From Shewanella nanhaiensis (GTDB taxonomy: Bacteria; Pseudomonadota; Gammaproteobacteria; Enterobacterales; Shewanellaceae): a stretch of DNA of 64,000 nt. The notes beneath the pieces are model-generated. The model searched no databases. It was not told the origin of the DNA and saw nothing but the letters and a program-made list of their open reading frames with translations. Position numbers and translations under genes: made by a program. The stretch spans positions 186,001 to 250,000 of the forward strand of contig NZ_JAHZST010000004.1 in assembly GCF_019457885.1 (NCBI RefSeq), given 5' to 3'. Shown here piece after piece: positions 34,921-45,251 of the stretch; position 1 is the stretch's first letter; each line of letters opens with the position of its first letter.

Positions 34921-36129
34921 CTAACTTATAAGCGCTAGCATAATAGGTATGCAGCTTATAGTTATGCTGTAGCGCCATAATGGCGAGTGATAGAGGGGCT
35001 TTTTCGTTATTAACCTTATGCCGAACATAGGTTGCAGTAACGGGGATTGCTTTAGAAGCACAATGGCTAAATAACAGGTGAGGCATGTCAGTATTGTGAC
35101 TAAGATGCCCTCTATCATAAGAGGAAGTTGATATTGAGTTAAGTAGTACGCAACGACTATGATGATGCTCTGGTGCAAGATATAGATTGGAAATACCCAA
35201 AGGTTGAGTTTGCGAATAATGGATGATTCTTGTTGGAGGAAACGGCTGGCTAGAGCAGCGACAGCAAATACTGGCAGAGTCTTGGCTAGTGCATAGATTG
35301 TTAACCCAACTGTAACCGCGTATCTGTTCTCTTGCAGAGGGCCAGTTTGCCAAATAAACTCAAATACAAATTGCAGTAAAATTAGAGCGCTGAGCGCCAA
35401 GAGTGTTATCGGCAGCCAAGATGCTTTGAGTTTTTGCCAGAATAGATGATGACTGCCGAGTAGAAATCCAAATAACAGCAAGTAGAAGCCATATATCTCT
35501 CTTATCTGTTCACCTTCTAGCAAGGTTTCAATTAATAAGATAGAAACAATACAGATCCCGAGTTGGAGCTTGAGGTGTCCACTTAATAGATGGGTTACTC
35601 TCAGGCCCCATCTGCTGGTTAATAACGGTGCTAGAAGCAATAGAATCACGCTGTATTGCCAAAGTGAGCGTAAAAACCATAAGTGATTGACATCGAAGTG
35701 AGGCCAAATACCACTCTGATAATCGTCGAAATAGTGCTTGGGGTCGACATAGAGTGCAAACAGAAAATCCCCAAAGTCTAACGGCATCTTGCCAGCCTGT
35801 GTCATCTCTATGTATAGCTGTGGCGGGACTATAACTAATACCCCAATCAAGAGTGGTAATAGGAGCTGAGTGCTGCGAGTTAATATGAGTTGCCAATCGC
35901 TGCGTTTATTCCACATATGCCTAAGGGCTACGCCAGAGATCAACCAAAGTAATCCCATTCTCCAAGGTGACAGTGTTAGTAACAGGTTTTTTAATCCATC
36001 TGATGATGCTTCATGTTTGAAATGAAAGCCCCAATCAGGCACATAAACCATGCCGATGTGGAACAAGATCAGTAACCCAATAGCAATTACTCTCAGCCAG
36101 TCAAGTTGATGAAGTCGGTTAGACTGCAT
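34921..36129 (-). CDS. Acyltransferase-3 family membrane protein
   Basis: A 402-residue protein with about ten membrane segments and the family N-terminal signature LDWLRVIAIGLLILFHIGM, including the conserved Arg and His. Such enzymes O-acylate extracytoplasmic glycans or lipids, as OpgC and OafA do. The start at 36129 is chosen because AAAGGA lies just upstream; an in-frame ATG at 36159 has no such site. It is divergent from a membrane-bound LytTR regulator 167 bases away, which may control it. Confidence 0.88.
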   Translation of the reverse strand: MQSNRLHQLDWLRVIAIGLLILFHIGMVYVPDWGFHFKHEASSDGLKNLLLTLSPWRMGLLWLISGVALRHMWNKRSDWQLILTRSTQLLLPLLIGVLVIVPPQLYIEMTQAGKMPLDFGDFLFALYVDPKHYFDDYQSGIWPHFDVNHLWFLRSLWQYSVILLLLAPLLTSRWGLRVTHLLSGHLKLQLGICIVSILLIETLLEGEQIREIYGFYLLLFGFLLGSHHLFWQKLKASWLPITLLALSALILLQFVFEFIWQTGPLQENRYAVTVGLTIYALAKTLPVFAVAALASRFLQQESSIIRKLNLWVFPIYILHQSIIIVVAYYLTQYQLPLMIEGILVTILTCLTCYLAIVLLKQSPLLQPMFGIRLITKKPLYHSPLWRYSITISCIPIMLALIS

Positions 36130-36295
36130 ATCGCATTCCTTTTCGTTAGTTGAATCCATAGGTTATGACTTGTTTACCGGGATAGTATTCTGCAAACTAT
36201 ATCGATAAAGAGGGACTGCCTTGTCACTATTTAACTGAAATGAAAGAGATTAGTGATAAGTGGTGGAATACAGGGATAAAAGGAATGATCAGAAG

Positions 36296-37174
36296 ATGCC
36301 ATTAACGCCGCTTCATTTTCAAAATAATAAAACGCGCTATGAAACTCTAGCCTTGCTAGTGTATTTCTTTATCAATGCCAGCATAAATGCCACTTCTGAG
36401 ACCATGGAAGCGGGCCGAGAACAGAGCGTAAATTTCGTTATATGGGAGCCGTTTGTATGGGAGTTCTCAAGTGCCATTTCAACCTTAATACTATTCCCCT
36501 TTATTGCGCTGTTTATGACGAAGAAGCCATGGCAATGGCAGCATTCAAGCTCTTCATTTTTGACCTACTTGGTCGCGGCATTTGTGTTCTCTTTTTGCCA
36601 TATCGGACTCATGGTCAGCATAAGAGAGTTCAGTTATCTGTTCTCATCACTTGATTATGACTTTGCAAAGTCGACGGCTGAATTAGGCTATGAATTGATT
36701 TATGAGTTAAGAAAAGATCTATGGAGTTTCTGCTTTTTTGTCATTGTCATCGCCGCTTATCGCCAGGTAGTAGCTCAATATTTAGGGGATGTTCGGTGTA
36801 TAGATACGGAGCAAAAAGAAGCTAAATCATTGACCAAACTCCTGCTTGTCAAAAAGTTAGGTAAAGAGTTCTTAATTAAGACAGAGCAGATAGAGTGGGT
36901 ACAATCGGCTGGAAACTATGTCAATTTGCACATAGAAGACCAAGTTTACCCAACACGCAGTACCTTAGCCGAATTCATTGAACGGGACGCTTCACACGCT
37001 TTATGCCGAATTCACCGCTCCTTTGCCGTTAACTTAAATTACGTTAACTACATTGAGCCAATGCCCAGTGGCGATGCCGAGCTCACTCTACATTCAGGTA
37101 AAAAACTACGAATTTCACGCCGTTATAAAGAGGAGTTTCATCGAATTAAAACAGAGTCAGTGGGATCAACATAG
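36296..37174 (+). CDS. Membrane-bound LytTR-family transcriptional regulator
   Basis: A protein of about 292 residues with four membrane segments in the first 170 residues, then a LytTR DNA-binding domain at about residues 190-285 (EFLIKTEQIEWVQSAGNYVN, HALCRIHRSFAVNL). It probably senses a membrane or extracellular signal and binds DNA directly, without a separate kinase. The ATG at 36296 is used; a GTG at 36260 would add 12 residues and cannot be excluded. It is divergent from the acyltransferase gene, its likely target. Confidence 0.87.
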   Translation: MPLTPLHFQNNKTRYETLALLVYFFINASINATSETMEAGREQSVNFVIWEPFVWEFSSAISTLILFPFIALFMTKKPWQWQHSSSSFLTYLVAAFVFSFCHIGLMVSIREFSYLFSSLDYDFAKSTAELGYELIYELRKDLWSFCFFVIVIAAYRQVVAQYLGDVRCIDTEQKEAKSLTKLLLVKKLGKEFLIKTEQIEWVQSAGNYVNLHIEDQVYPTRSTLAEFIERDASHALCRIHRSFAVNLNYVNYIEPMPSGDAELTLHSGKKLRISRRYKEEFHRIKTESVGST

Positions 37175-37326
37175 TCGCTATATTCATTTTAAGGGCATTG
37201 AAGTTGCTTTCGAAGTAGTCTAGGTTGCTGATTATTAAGGTCGGGGCATTGCCATAGATTAATGAACAATGCCTGAATGGATTGATTGCCCATCTTTAAT
37301 CGAATTATCACCAACAGGGAGTTTAT

Positions 37327-38334
37327 GTGAATAGATATATATTGGTTTTTACTTTAGTTATTTCATCATTTGGAGCCCAAGCATCCAACTTAATCAATGA
37401 TGAACGTATCAAAAAACAAACTGACTGCTTTAGTCAAAATTTTTCTGACTATGATTCATGGCGTGGCTTTATAGAGAAAAAATACAGAAAAAGGGCAAAA
37501 CCTGATGCTAAGGTAGAACAAAAATTAGCTCAGTTTGATGCTATTTTTGGTAAAGAAAAATTTAACTATTTCAAAGACAAGTTATCTTGTAGAACCTTTG
37601 AATACTTTGTTGATGGACAAGCTGTTTATGGTTATATCATTAAGCCCAAACTAGTTAAAAATGACCTACCAGTGTTAATTTATAACCGTGGTGGCAACGG
37701 AGGGTTTGGCGGAGTTGTTCTTGGCTCAATGATGCATAATATATTTCCTATTGCTGATGAAGGATTTATTATTATTGGTAGCCAATACCGAGGTACATTT
37801 ACAAAAGATGACTCCCTTGACGAGTTCGGTGGCAAAGACGTCGATGATGTTATTGCGCTATTAGACTATATTCCAAGTATTGAAGGTGCAGACAATAACC
37901 GTATTGGAATGTATGGGGCTAGCAGAGGTGGAATGCAGACACACTTAGCGACTAAGCGAATCAAGAATATTAAGGCTATTGCAACCCTTGCAGGCCCATC
38001 TGATCTGTTAAAGGGGCTCACTTATAGACCCAAAATGGAGTTAGTGTTTAAGAAGCGCATTCCCGATTATGAGAAGAATAAAGTGTCTGAACTAGAGAAA
38101 CGTTCAGTACTGAGCTGGGTAGGTGAGTTATCTGCAGATGTCCCTATCTTGCTTCTTCATGGCACTAATGACAAAAGAGTGTCAGTAAATCATTCTATTG
38201 ATCTTGCTGATGCCTTATCAAAGCACAAGATCCCCCATAAACTTGTGTTATACCCAGACGATAATCACGGCTTGATGCAAAATAAAGAGAAAGCCAATAC
38301 AGAACTCGTTAACTGGTTTAGAGAGTATCTATAA
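37327..38334 (+). CDS. Exported alpha/beta hydrolase, S9 peptidase-like
   Basis: A 335-residue protein starting at GTG with GGGAG upstream. A signal peptide (about residues 1-20) is followed by an alpha/beta hydrolase domain with the nucleophile elbow YGASRGG (Ser near residue 199). The Asp in HGTNDKRVS and His in PDDNHGLM complete the triad. This arrangement is that of prolyl oligopeptidase/dienelactone hydrolase-type enzymes. The substrate is unknown; a peptidase or esterase acting in the periplasm is likely. Confidence 0.87.
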   Translation: MNRYILVFTLVISSFGAQASNLINDERIKKQTDCFSQNFSDYDSWRGFIEKKYRKRAKPDAKVEQKLAQFDAIFGKEKFNYFKDKLSCRTFEYFVDGQAVYGYIIKPKLVKNDLPVLIYNRGGNGGFGGVVLGSMMHNIFPIADEGFIIIGSQYRGTFTKDDSLDEFGGKDVDDVIALLDYIPSIEGADNNRIGMYGASRGGMQTHLATKRIKNIKAIATLAGPSDLLKGLTYRPKMELVFKKRIPDYEKNKVSELEKRSVLSWVGELSADVPILLLHGTNDKRVSVNHSIDLADALSKHKIPHKLVLYPDDNHGLMQNKEKANTELVNWFREYL

Positions 38335-38350
38335 TTCGCCCACTCGGCCC

Positions 38351-38371
38351 GCCCAAGGCATCCCCTTGGGC
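38351..38371 (+). terminator. Hairpin after the alpha/beta hydrolase gene
   Basis: GCCCAAGG (38351-38358) pairs with CCTTGGGC (38364-38371) 17 bases after the stop codon. No U-tract follows, so it may act only as an RNA-stabilising hairpin. Confidence 0.5.
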
Positions 38372-38399
38372 GTCCAAGATCTTCATTCCAAGATAAAGC

Positions 38400-38760
38400 A
38401 ATTCACCACAGAGGTCACAGAGACCACGGAGAAGAGCAACAGCGAGAAAGGCATTACAAGAGTTCACTTATAGGTTAATAGCTATTTACAGGCTACCGAC
38501 ACAAATCTTAAATCGAAGAGATAGACACTCAGGTGTGAACGCGGCTGTGACCTTTGGAAGCATGGCGAAGTTACACGAAGTGGAACTCTTTGAGCGAGAG
38601 ATAGGGATATCGAACTGGCTGTTTAACAGGGAAGTTGTTTGAAGTCGTAGAGCCCATAGGGCAGAAAATGTTCCAGACATTTTTTCTGCATTTCCTCCAT
38701 CCCTGGAGGTCAGATATATTTACGCCGTGTCACAGAAGTGTTTGCACATCGGCCTGCTGC
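38400..38760. repeat. Degenerate intergenic repeat modules, copy 1
   Basis: This gene-free stretch carries four short modules found again at 56.9-57.1 and 61.6-62.6 kb: an ACCACGGAG-type segment (about 38402-38435), an AAATCGAAGAGATA segment (38510-38523) followed by GGTGT and GCGGCTG, an AAAATGTTCCAGACATTTTT segment (about 38667) with the following GGAGGTCAGAT, and a GTCACAGAAGTGTTTGCACA segment (about 38729). Open frames here are not supported as genes. Confidence 0.65.
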
Positions 38761-38955
38761 AAGCAATAAACACCAATAAAAATTTGGTACCCAGTAAAAT
38801 ATCAAGCACCAATTATCAACTTGCAAAAGGTTTTGAAGTAAGTCTGAATTCAGTAGGTTTTAGACTAATCAATCAGCCACAAACCCGTTACTAAAGTTAA
38901 CTTCGAACAAGTAGCGGCTGACAATAATCGAGTTTCTCACCAACCTCTTTAGAGA

Positions 38956-40263
38956 CTAAAAGAGGTCCTTCATCCGATGGTACAACATCCCTGCTGCCAA
39001 CATGGGTGAGCGAAAAACCGGCCCGCCGGGGAAGGTCATATGTTGCACCTTGTCAAAAATATCGAAGCGCTCAGCTTGTGCGGTAAGCGCCTCGGCGATT
39101 AGCTTTGCTGCCATATGGGTGGCGTTGACGCCATGGCCTGCATAGGCTTGGGCGTAGAGAATATTGGGACAATCCGGTAGTCGGCCAATTTGTGGCAGGC
39201 GGTTGGCGCCTATGCCTATCATGCCTCCCCATTCAAAATCGATTCTTACTCCCTTTAACTGAGGGAATACCTTCTCAAGATTTGGGCGCAGAGCCGCTTC
39301 AATATCTTTAGGATCTTTACCTGAGTATGTACAAAGCCCGCCAAAGAGCAGGCGGTTATCTTCTGAGAGGTGAAAGTAATCTAAGTCGATACGCAAGTCA
39401 GCAAAAGCCATATTTTGCGGAATAATCTCTTTGCACTGCTCATCGGTTAACGGCTCTGTGGCCAGCAAGTAACTGCCGGCTGGGAGCACTTTCCCACCTA
39501 CGTAACTGTCGAGTTTATGGCCAATATAAGCATTACCAGCCAGCACCAGATATTGGCAGTTTACCTGACCTTTAGCGGTAATGACTTGGGGCTTGTCTCC
39601 CTTGATGATCTTCTCTGCTGCGCTGTACTCAAACATCTTAACGCCCAAAGCTTTAGCCACTTTGGCTTCACCTAGTGCGAGGTTGAGCGGGTGAAGGTGG
39701 CCGCTGTTCATGTCCACAAGGGCGCCTTCATAGCAGTCTGAACCGATAACCTGTTTGATATCCTGTTTCTGTAACAGGGTAAAACCTTCGCCTCGACCTT
39801 GAGAAAGAAGGTCATCATAATCCTCTTGAAGCTCTGTCATATGGCGGGCTTTTATGGCCAAGTCGCAGTAACCCATCTGCAGGTTACAGTCGATATTGTG
39901 CTCTGCAACACGCTGCCTGACGATGTTAACCGCTTCATAGCCCATCTGATTGATGGCTTCGACACCTTCGCTACCTATGATGTTTTCAAATTGAGCAACG
40001 TTGTGACCAATACCACGAATAAGCTCACCACCATTTCTGCCCGATGCACCCCAGCCAATACGTTTAGCTTCCAGAAGGACCACTGAGAAACCTTTCTGGG
40101 CCAGTTCGATGGCGGTATTTATTCCACTAAAACCACCGCCAACAATACATACATCGGCGCTTATCTGCTCCTGCAACTGAGGATGCTCATGGAGCTCCTT
40201 AGCGGTGCTGAAATAGTAGGAGGCGGGGTATTGGTCGCTGTGAACTGGGCTGCTGACGGACAT
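38956..40263 (-). CDS. puuB: Gamma-glutamylputrescine oxidase-like FAD protein (copy 1)
   Basis: A 435-residue DAO-type flavoprotein. It has the N-terminal FAD motif VGGGFSGINTAIELA (about residues 39-53), GWGASGRNGGE near residue 71, and GHGVNATHMA near the C-terminus. This matches PuuB/OrdL, which oxidises gamma-glutamylputrescine to the aldehyde. A paralogue lies at 48.2 kb. This copy is divergent from the PuuR-like regulator across about 280 bases that contain a PuuR-box-like site. The start has GGAGAG upstream. Which copy is the main PuuB is unclear. Confidence 0.88.
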   Translation of the reverse strand: MSVSSPVHSDQYPASYYFSTAKELHEHPQLQEQISADVCIVGGGFSGINTAIELAQKGFSVVLLEAKRIGWGASGRNGGELIRGIGHNVAQFENIIGSEGVEAINQMGYEAVNIVRQRVAEHNIDCNLQMGYCDLAIKARHMTELQEDYDDLLSQGRGEGFTLLQKQDIKQVIGSDCYEGALVDMNSGHLHPLNLALGEAKVAKALGVKMFEYSAAEKIIKGDKPQVITAKGQVNCQYLVLAGNAYIGHKLDSYVGGKVLPAGSYLLATEPLTDEQCKEIIPQNMAFADLRIDLDYFHLSEDNRLLFGGLCTYSGKDPKDIEAALRPNLEKVFPQLKGVRIDFEWGGMIGIGANRLPQIGRLPDCPNILYAQAYAGHGVNATHMAAKLIAEALTAQAERFDIFDKVQHMTFPGGPVFRSPMLAAGMLYHRMKDLF

Positions 40264-40420
40264 TATCTCTCCAAACTTTATTATTGTTATTAGATATACG
40301 TTTTCAGTTATTAGGTTTTACTTATCGATTATCGCAATTTAGTTATAAAATACGACTTTTTAAGAATCTTTGGGACTTAGAGCGCTATACATCTGCTGAT
40401 AGTCCTATATAATTCACGGG

Positions 40421-40435
40421 TGTTGATTATATTTA
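40421..40435 (-). promoter_or_regulatory. Candidate PuuR operator
   Basis: On the minus strand this reads TAAATATAATCAACA, which matches 13 of 15 bases of the E. coli PuuR box as recalled (AAAATATAATGAACA). It lies between the divergent puuB copy 1 and the PuuR-like gene, where autoregulation and repression would be expected. Confidence 0.5.
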
Positions 40436-40544
40436 ACATGCTTTTTGGTCAGATACAAATTAGTATGGGGAATAGATTGAGTGATTTTGATACAAAGGTT
40501 GACGAGTTTCGCCTTGGTAGCGTGTTTTGATAGGAGAGATAGAT

Positions 40545-41093
40545 TTGGATATTGGAGCTAGTCTCAAGGCTGTCCGCAAAATTAAGGGGTTATCCCAGCG
40601 TGAGCTTGCGAAAAGAGCTGGCGTCACCAATAGCACTATATCAATGATTGAGAAAAACAGTGTCAGTCCATCGGTAAGTTCGTTAAAGAAAGTACTATCT
40701 GGATTACCTATGTCATTAGTCGACTTCTTCTCCATGGAAGATACTGCGGCGAGTGAAGCCAAGGTTGTTTACCGCAGTGACGAGCTGCTCGATATTGGCG
40801 ATGGTAATTTAGATTACAAGCTGGTGGGTCGGGATTATCCCAACCGAGCTATGTCAGTGATGAGTGAAACCTACCCACCTGGCTCTGATACTGGTGAAGA
40901 GATGCTGAAACATGAGGGGGAGGAAGCGGCCATCGTGATAGAGGGCAAGTTTGAGCTCACGGTGGGTGACGAGGTGTTTATTCTTGAAACTGGAGATAGC
41001 TATTACTTTAATAGTGAGACGCCCCATAGGTTCAGAAATCCTTTCGATGAGGATTGCCGAATAGTGAGCGCAACCACGCCAGCTAACTTCTAA
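40545..41093 (+). CDS. puuR: PuuR-like repressor (XRE helix-turn-helix plus cupin)
   Basis: A 182-residue protein with an N-terminal XRE helix-turn-helix (GLSQRELAKRAGVTNSTISM, about residues 15-34) and a C-terminal cupin (GEEAAIVIEGKFELTVGDEV). This is the architecture of PuuR, which represses putrescine genes until putrescine binds. The start is taken as the TTG at 40545, which has AGGAGAG at proper distance and gives a family-like N-terminus; a TTG at 40527 would lie ahead of that site. Neighbouring genes are the expected regulon. A terminator follows at 41118. Confidence 0.9.
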   Translation: MDIGASLKAVRKIKGLSQRELAKRAGVTNSTISMIEKNSVSPSVSSLKKVLSGLPMSLVDFFSMEDTAASEAKVVYRSDELLDIGDGNLDYKLVGRDYPNRAMSVMSETYPPGSDTGEEMLKHEGEEAAIVIEGKFELTVGDEVFILETGDSYYFNSETPHRFRNPFDEDCRIVSATTPANF

Positions 41094-41117
41094 CTTTGTT
41101 TGTATTATTAGAAGATT

Positions 41118-41140
41118 AAAAGGGCTTAGGCCCTTTTTTT
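41118..41140 (+). terminator. Rho-independent terminator of puuR
   Basis: AAAGGGC and GCCCTTT form a compact hairpin followed by a run of Ts, 25 bases after the stop codon. Confidence 0.85.
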
Positions 41141-41697
41141 GTGCCTAAATCTTGCTGTCAGTCACTGACCCTTCCGCTCAGTGCATCTACCCAACTGAGC
41201 GTATTAGCTTTTAACATCTTATTTACTGTTAGCGTTTGTTGGGCTGAATTCTAAACTTCTCTCACCTTTCAAAACCCTGCTCTATATAATTCTACTGGTT
41301 AGAAATGCTGCTCTTTAGAAATACCTTAGTGCTTACAGCCTGTTGGCGCTATTTGGCAGTGTGTTTACTGTACAGCTTATGTAAATAATATTGGTCATGG
41401 TGAGTCTGTTTCTGTGAACTGCGTCAAGGTTGAATTACAGCGTTATTTTGATTGAATATCTTGCCAAATGGCTCGATAACTGCAAGGTGTTAACAATATT
41501 TAATTATCTATTGCCATGTTATTACTAATGTTTTTGTTGTTTTTGTTTCGGGGTTAAAATTGTATTCATTTATGCGCTTGCCTGTGTGCTTTTTTCAGTG
41601 TAGTGTTTGATAAAGTGAACATCTGGTCAGGTCGTGTTCACAACTAAGTGCTCTTATAAACATAATAAAAACGAAAATATAACGAGAAAGGTGATTT
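41141..41697 (+). promoter_or_regulatory. Upstream region of the puuDA operon
   Basis: No gene is seen in this 557-base stretch, which becomes AT-rich toward its end. It includes the inverted repeat GTGAACA (41615-41621)/TGTTCAC (41635-41641). The repeat centres lie 20 bp apart, about two helical turns, and each arm contains the TGAACA core of the E. coli PuuR box. It is the best operator candidate for the puuD transcript. Confidence 0.5.
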
Positions 41698-42459
41698 ATG
41701 TCGGATGCAGGGCTTGCTGTCATTGGGGTGACAGCGTGCAATCAAGAGTTAGGCTTACATCCTTTTAATATCGTGGGCGAAAAATATCTGTTATCCATTG
41801 CCGATGCGACTAATGCATGGCCTTTGGTGATCCCTTCGCTTGGGCATTGTCCAGCTGAATCAATTCTACCTAGGCTAGATGGCATTTTATTTACCGGTTC
41901 ACCATCGAATATTGAGCCGCATCACTTTCAAGGACAACCCAGTGAAGCGGATACCCATCACGATCCTAAGCGAGACGCGACCACACTTCCTCTATTAAAA
42001 GCGGCTATTGATGCGGGAGTTCCTGTGCTCGCTATCTGTCGTGGTTTTCAGGAGATGAATGTGGTTTATGGCGGCACACTTCATCAAAAACTCCATGAAG
42101 TGGGCGGTTTTCTTGAACATAGAGAAGATAAGAGTAAGCCAGTAGATGTGCAGTATGGGATCTCCCATGAGGTACAGATAGAACCTGGAGGGTTGCTTCA
42201 CGAGGCGTGGGGCCGTAACTCTGCAGAGGTTAACTCTGTGCATACCCAAGGCGTCGATCGTCTGGGTGTCGGGTTACGGCCGGAGGCGTTTGCCTCAGAT
42301 GGATTAGTCGAAGCCTTCTCTGTGAGAGAGGCTAAAAATTTCGCACTGGGCGTCCAGTGGCATCCGGAATGGAAGGTGCTTGAACATCCTTTTTACACCG
42401 CCATTTTCAAACAGTTTAGTGATGCTTGCCAACGCCGTGCAATGAACCGAGTGAGATAA
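41698..42459 (+). CDS. puuD: Gamma-glutamyl-gamma-aminobutyrate hydrolase
   Basis: A 253-residue class I glutamine amidotransferase-fold protein of peptidase family C26. The nucleophile Cys is in AICRGFQE (about residue 115) and the His and Glu are in GVQWHPEWK. PuuD releases GABA and glutamate from gamma-glutamyl-GABA, the last glutamylated step of the Puu pathway. It lies one base ahead of puuA, so the two are translationally linked. GAAAGG precedes the ATG. Confidence 0.92.
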   Translation: MSDAGLAVIGVTACNQELGLHPFNIVGEKYLLSIADATNAWPLVIPSLGHCPAESILPRLDGILFTGSPSNIEPHHFQGQPSEADTHHDPKRDATTLPLLKAAIDAGVPVLAICRGFQEMNVVYGGTLHQKLHEVGGFLEHREDKSKPVDVQYGISHEVQIEPGGLLHEAWGRNSAEVNSVHTQGVDRLGVGLRPEAFASDGLVEAFSVREAKNFALGVQWHPEWKVLEHPFYTAIFKQFSDACQRRAMNRVR

Positions 42460-42460
42460 A

Positions 42461-43810
42461 ATGAAGAAGTTAACCGCTTATTTAAAAGAGCATAAAATTA
42501 CCGAAGTTGAGTGTGTGATCAGTGACATGACGGGTATTGCCCGTGGCAAGATTGCACCGGTTGATAAGTTTATCGATGAGAAAGGGATGAGAATGCCTGA
42601 GAGTGTGCTGCTGCAGACTGTCACAGGTGATTATGTGGAAGATGAGCCCTACGATGAGTTATTGGATAAAGCGGATATCGACTTTATCTGTGTTCCCGAT
42701 GAAGATGCAGTGTTCAAGCTGCCTTGGACAATAGAAGCAACGGCTCAGGTTATCCATGATACCTATGACAAGATGGGTAACCCGATTGAGCTCTCACCAC
42801 GCAATGTTTTGAAAAAAGTGCTTAAACTTTATGAAGATAAGGGCTGGAAACCTGTGGTAGCTCCCGAGATGGAGTTCTATCTGACCCGCAGAAATGAAGA
42901 TCCAGATCAAGCGCTTATCCCACCTGTTGGCCGTAGTGGCCGCCAAGAATCAGGCCGCCAATCCTTCTCTATTGATGCTGCCAATGAGTACGACCCCCTG
43001 TTTGAAGATATGTATGACTGGTGTGAAGAGCAGGGGCTAGATATTGATACCCTGATCCATGAAGAGGGTACCGCTCAGATGGAGATCAACTTCAGCCACG
43101 GTGATGCACTATCTCTAGCCGATCAGGTGTTTGTGTTTAAACGTACCCTACGTGAGGCAGCATTAAAGCATAATGTATGTGCCACCTTTATGGCCAAGCC
43201 TGTCGCCGATGAGCCAGGTAGTGCGATGCATTTACATCAAAGTGTGATAAATCTTAAGTCTGGGAAAAATATCTTCTCTTTAGATGACGGCACTAAGGGG
43301 CCACTCTTCTTTAGCTATATCGGCGGTTTACAAAAATATGTCCCTGAATTCCTTCCACTGTTAGCCCCCAATGTGAACTCTTTTAGACGTTTCCTACCAG
43401 GCACCTCTGCGCCAATTAATCTCGAGTGGGGCGAAGAGAATCGAACCTGTGGGCTGAGGATCCCTGAGTCCTCTCCACAAAATCTGCGTATTGAGAACCG
43501 TATTGCTGGCGCTGATTCCAACAGCTATTTAGCTATCGCAGCGAGTCTTCTCGCGGGTTATATCGGCATGGTCGATGACGTGAAACCTTCGACTCCAGTA
43601 CAGGGCAGGGCGAACGAGTCTCGCCAGAGTATCAGCCTACCGCTAACCCTTGAGGAAGCCTTGGCTGTGATGTCTGAAAGTACGGCATGTCGTGAATACC
43701 TTGGTGAGGCGTTTACCACAGGTTATATCGCGGTGAAGCAGGCGGATCTGGCCAGTTATAAGCGGGTGATCAGTTCATGGGAGCGTGAATATCTGCTGCT
43801 GACCGTTTAG
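42461..43810 (+). CDS. puuA: Glutamate-putrescine ligase
   Basis: A 449-residue glutamine synthetase-fold enzyme with APEMEFYLT near residue 144, the GTAQMEINFSHG segment and the AGADSNSYL motif near residue 347, as in PuuA. It joins glutamate to putrescine with ATP to start putrescine breakdown. Gene order puuD-puuA is the same as in E. coli. It could act on another polyamine, but the adjacent PuuR, PuuB and putrescine-type ABC genes make putrescine the best call. Confidence 0.93.
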   Translation: MKKLTAYLKEHKITEVECVISDMTGIARGKIAPVDKFIDEKGMRMPESVLLQTVTGDYVEDEPYDELLDKADIDFICVPDEDAVFKLPWTIEATAQVIHDTYDKMGNPIELSPRNVLKKVLKLYEDKGWKPVVAPEMEFYLTRRNEDPDQALIPPVGRSGRQESGRQSFSIDAANEYDPLFEDMYDWCEEQGLDIDTLIHEEGTAQMEINFSHGDALSLADQVFVFKRTLREAALKHNVCATFMAKPVADEPGSAMHLHQSVINLKSGKNIFSLDDGTKGPLFFSYIGGLQKYVPEFLPLLAPNVNSFRRFLPGTSAPINLEWGEENRTCGLRIPESSPQNLRIENRIAGADSNSYLAIAASLLAGYIGMVDDVKPSTPVQGRANESRQSISLPLTLEEALAVMSESTACREYLGEAFTTGYIAVKQADLASYKRVISSWEREYLLLTV

Positions 43811-43980
43811 TCCAATAGTTATCTCTGGGCCATGTTGGGATGGCTCTGAGCGTAAGTGACGCGTTAATTAAGTAAGAAAGTGATCGGGAATACGTTTGAA
43901 TAGATCTCTATTCAGGTGTTGGCTGTGCAAACTGCCGGTGCGGTTTTAAAGGTGTAGCATTGGTTAAAATAAGAACTAAA

Positions 43981-45151
<1,171 letters not shown>

Positions 45152-45161
45152 TAGACCTAAA

Positions 45162-45237
45162 TTGGGCCAGCGCTACTGGTCCAAGTTCCACCTCTCGTTA
45201 AAAATTGCCGAAGGTGCCACTGATATGTGGCGCCTTT
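45162..45237 (+). terminator. Two stem-loops between potF and potG
   Basis: TTGGGCCAG/CTGGTCCAA (45162-45170 with 45176-45184) and AAGGTGCCAC/GTGGCGCCTT (45211-45220 with 45227-45236) each pair with one G-U. The U-tract is weak, so they probably give partial termination or protect the potF mRNA. Confidence 0.55.
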
Positions 45238-45251
45238 AGTGGAGAAGTATT

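Noticed and set aside
34901..35353. 150-codon frame overlapping the acyltransferase gene
   Set aside because: It lies in another frame of a clear membrane-protein gene and its composition is that of a shadow frame.
38486..38680. 64-codon minus-strand frame in the region after the alpha/beta hydrolase gene
   Set aside because: It lies within repeat modules, lacks a ribosome site and shows no protein-like conservation.
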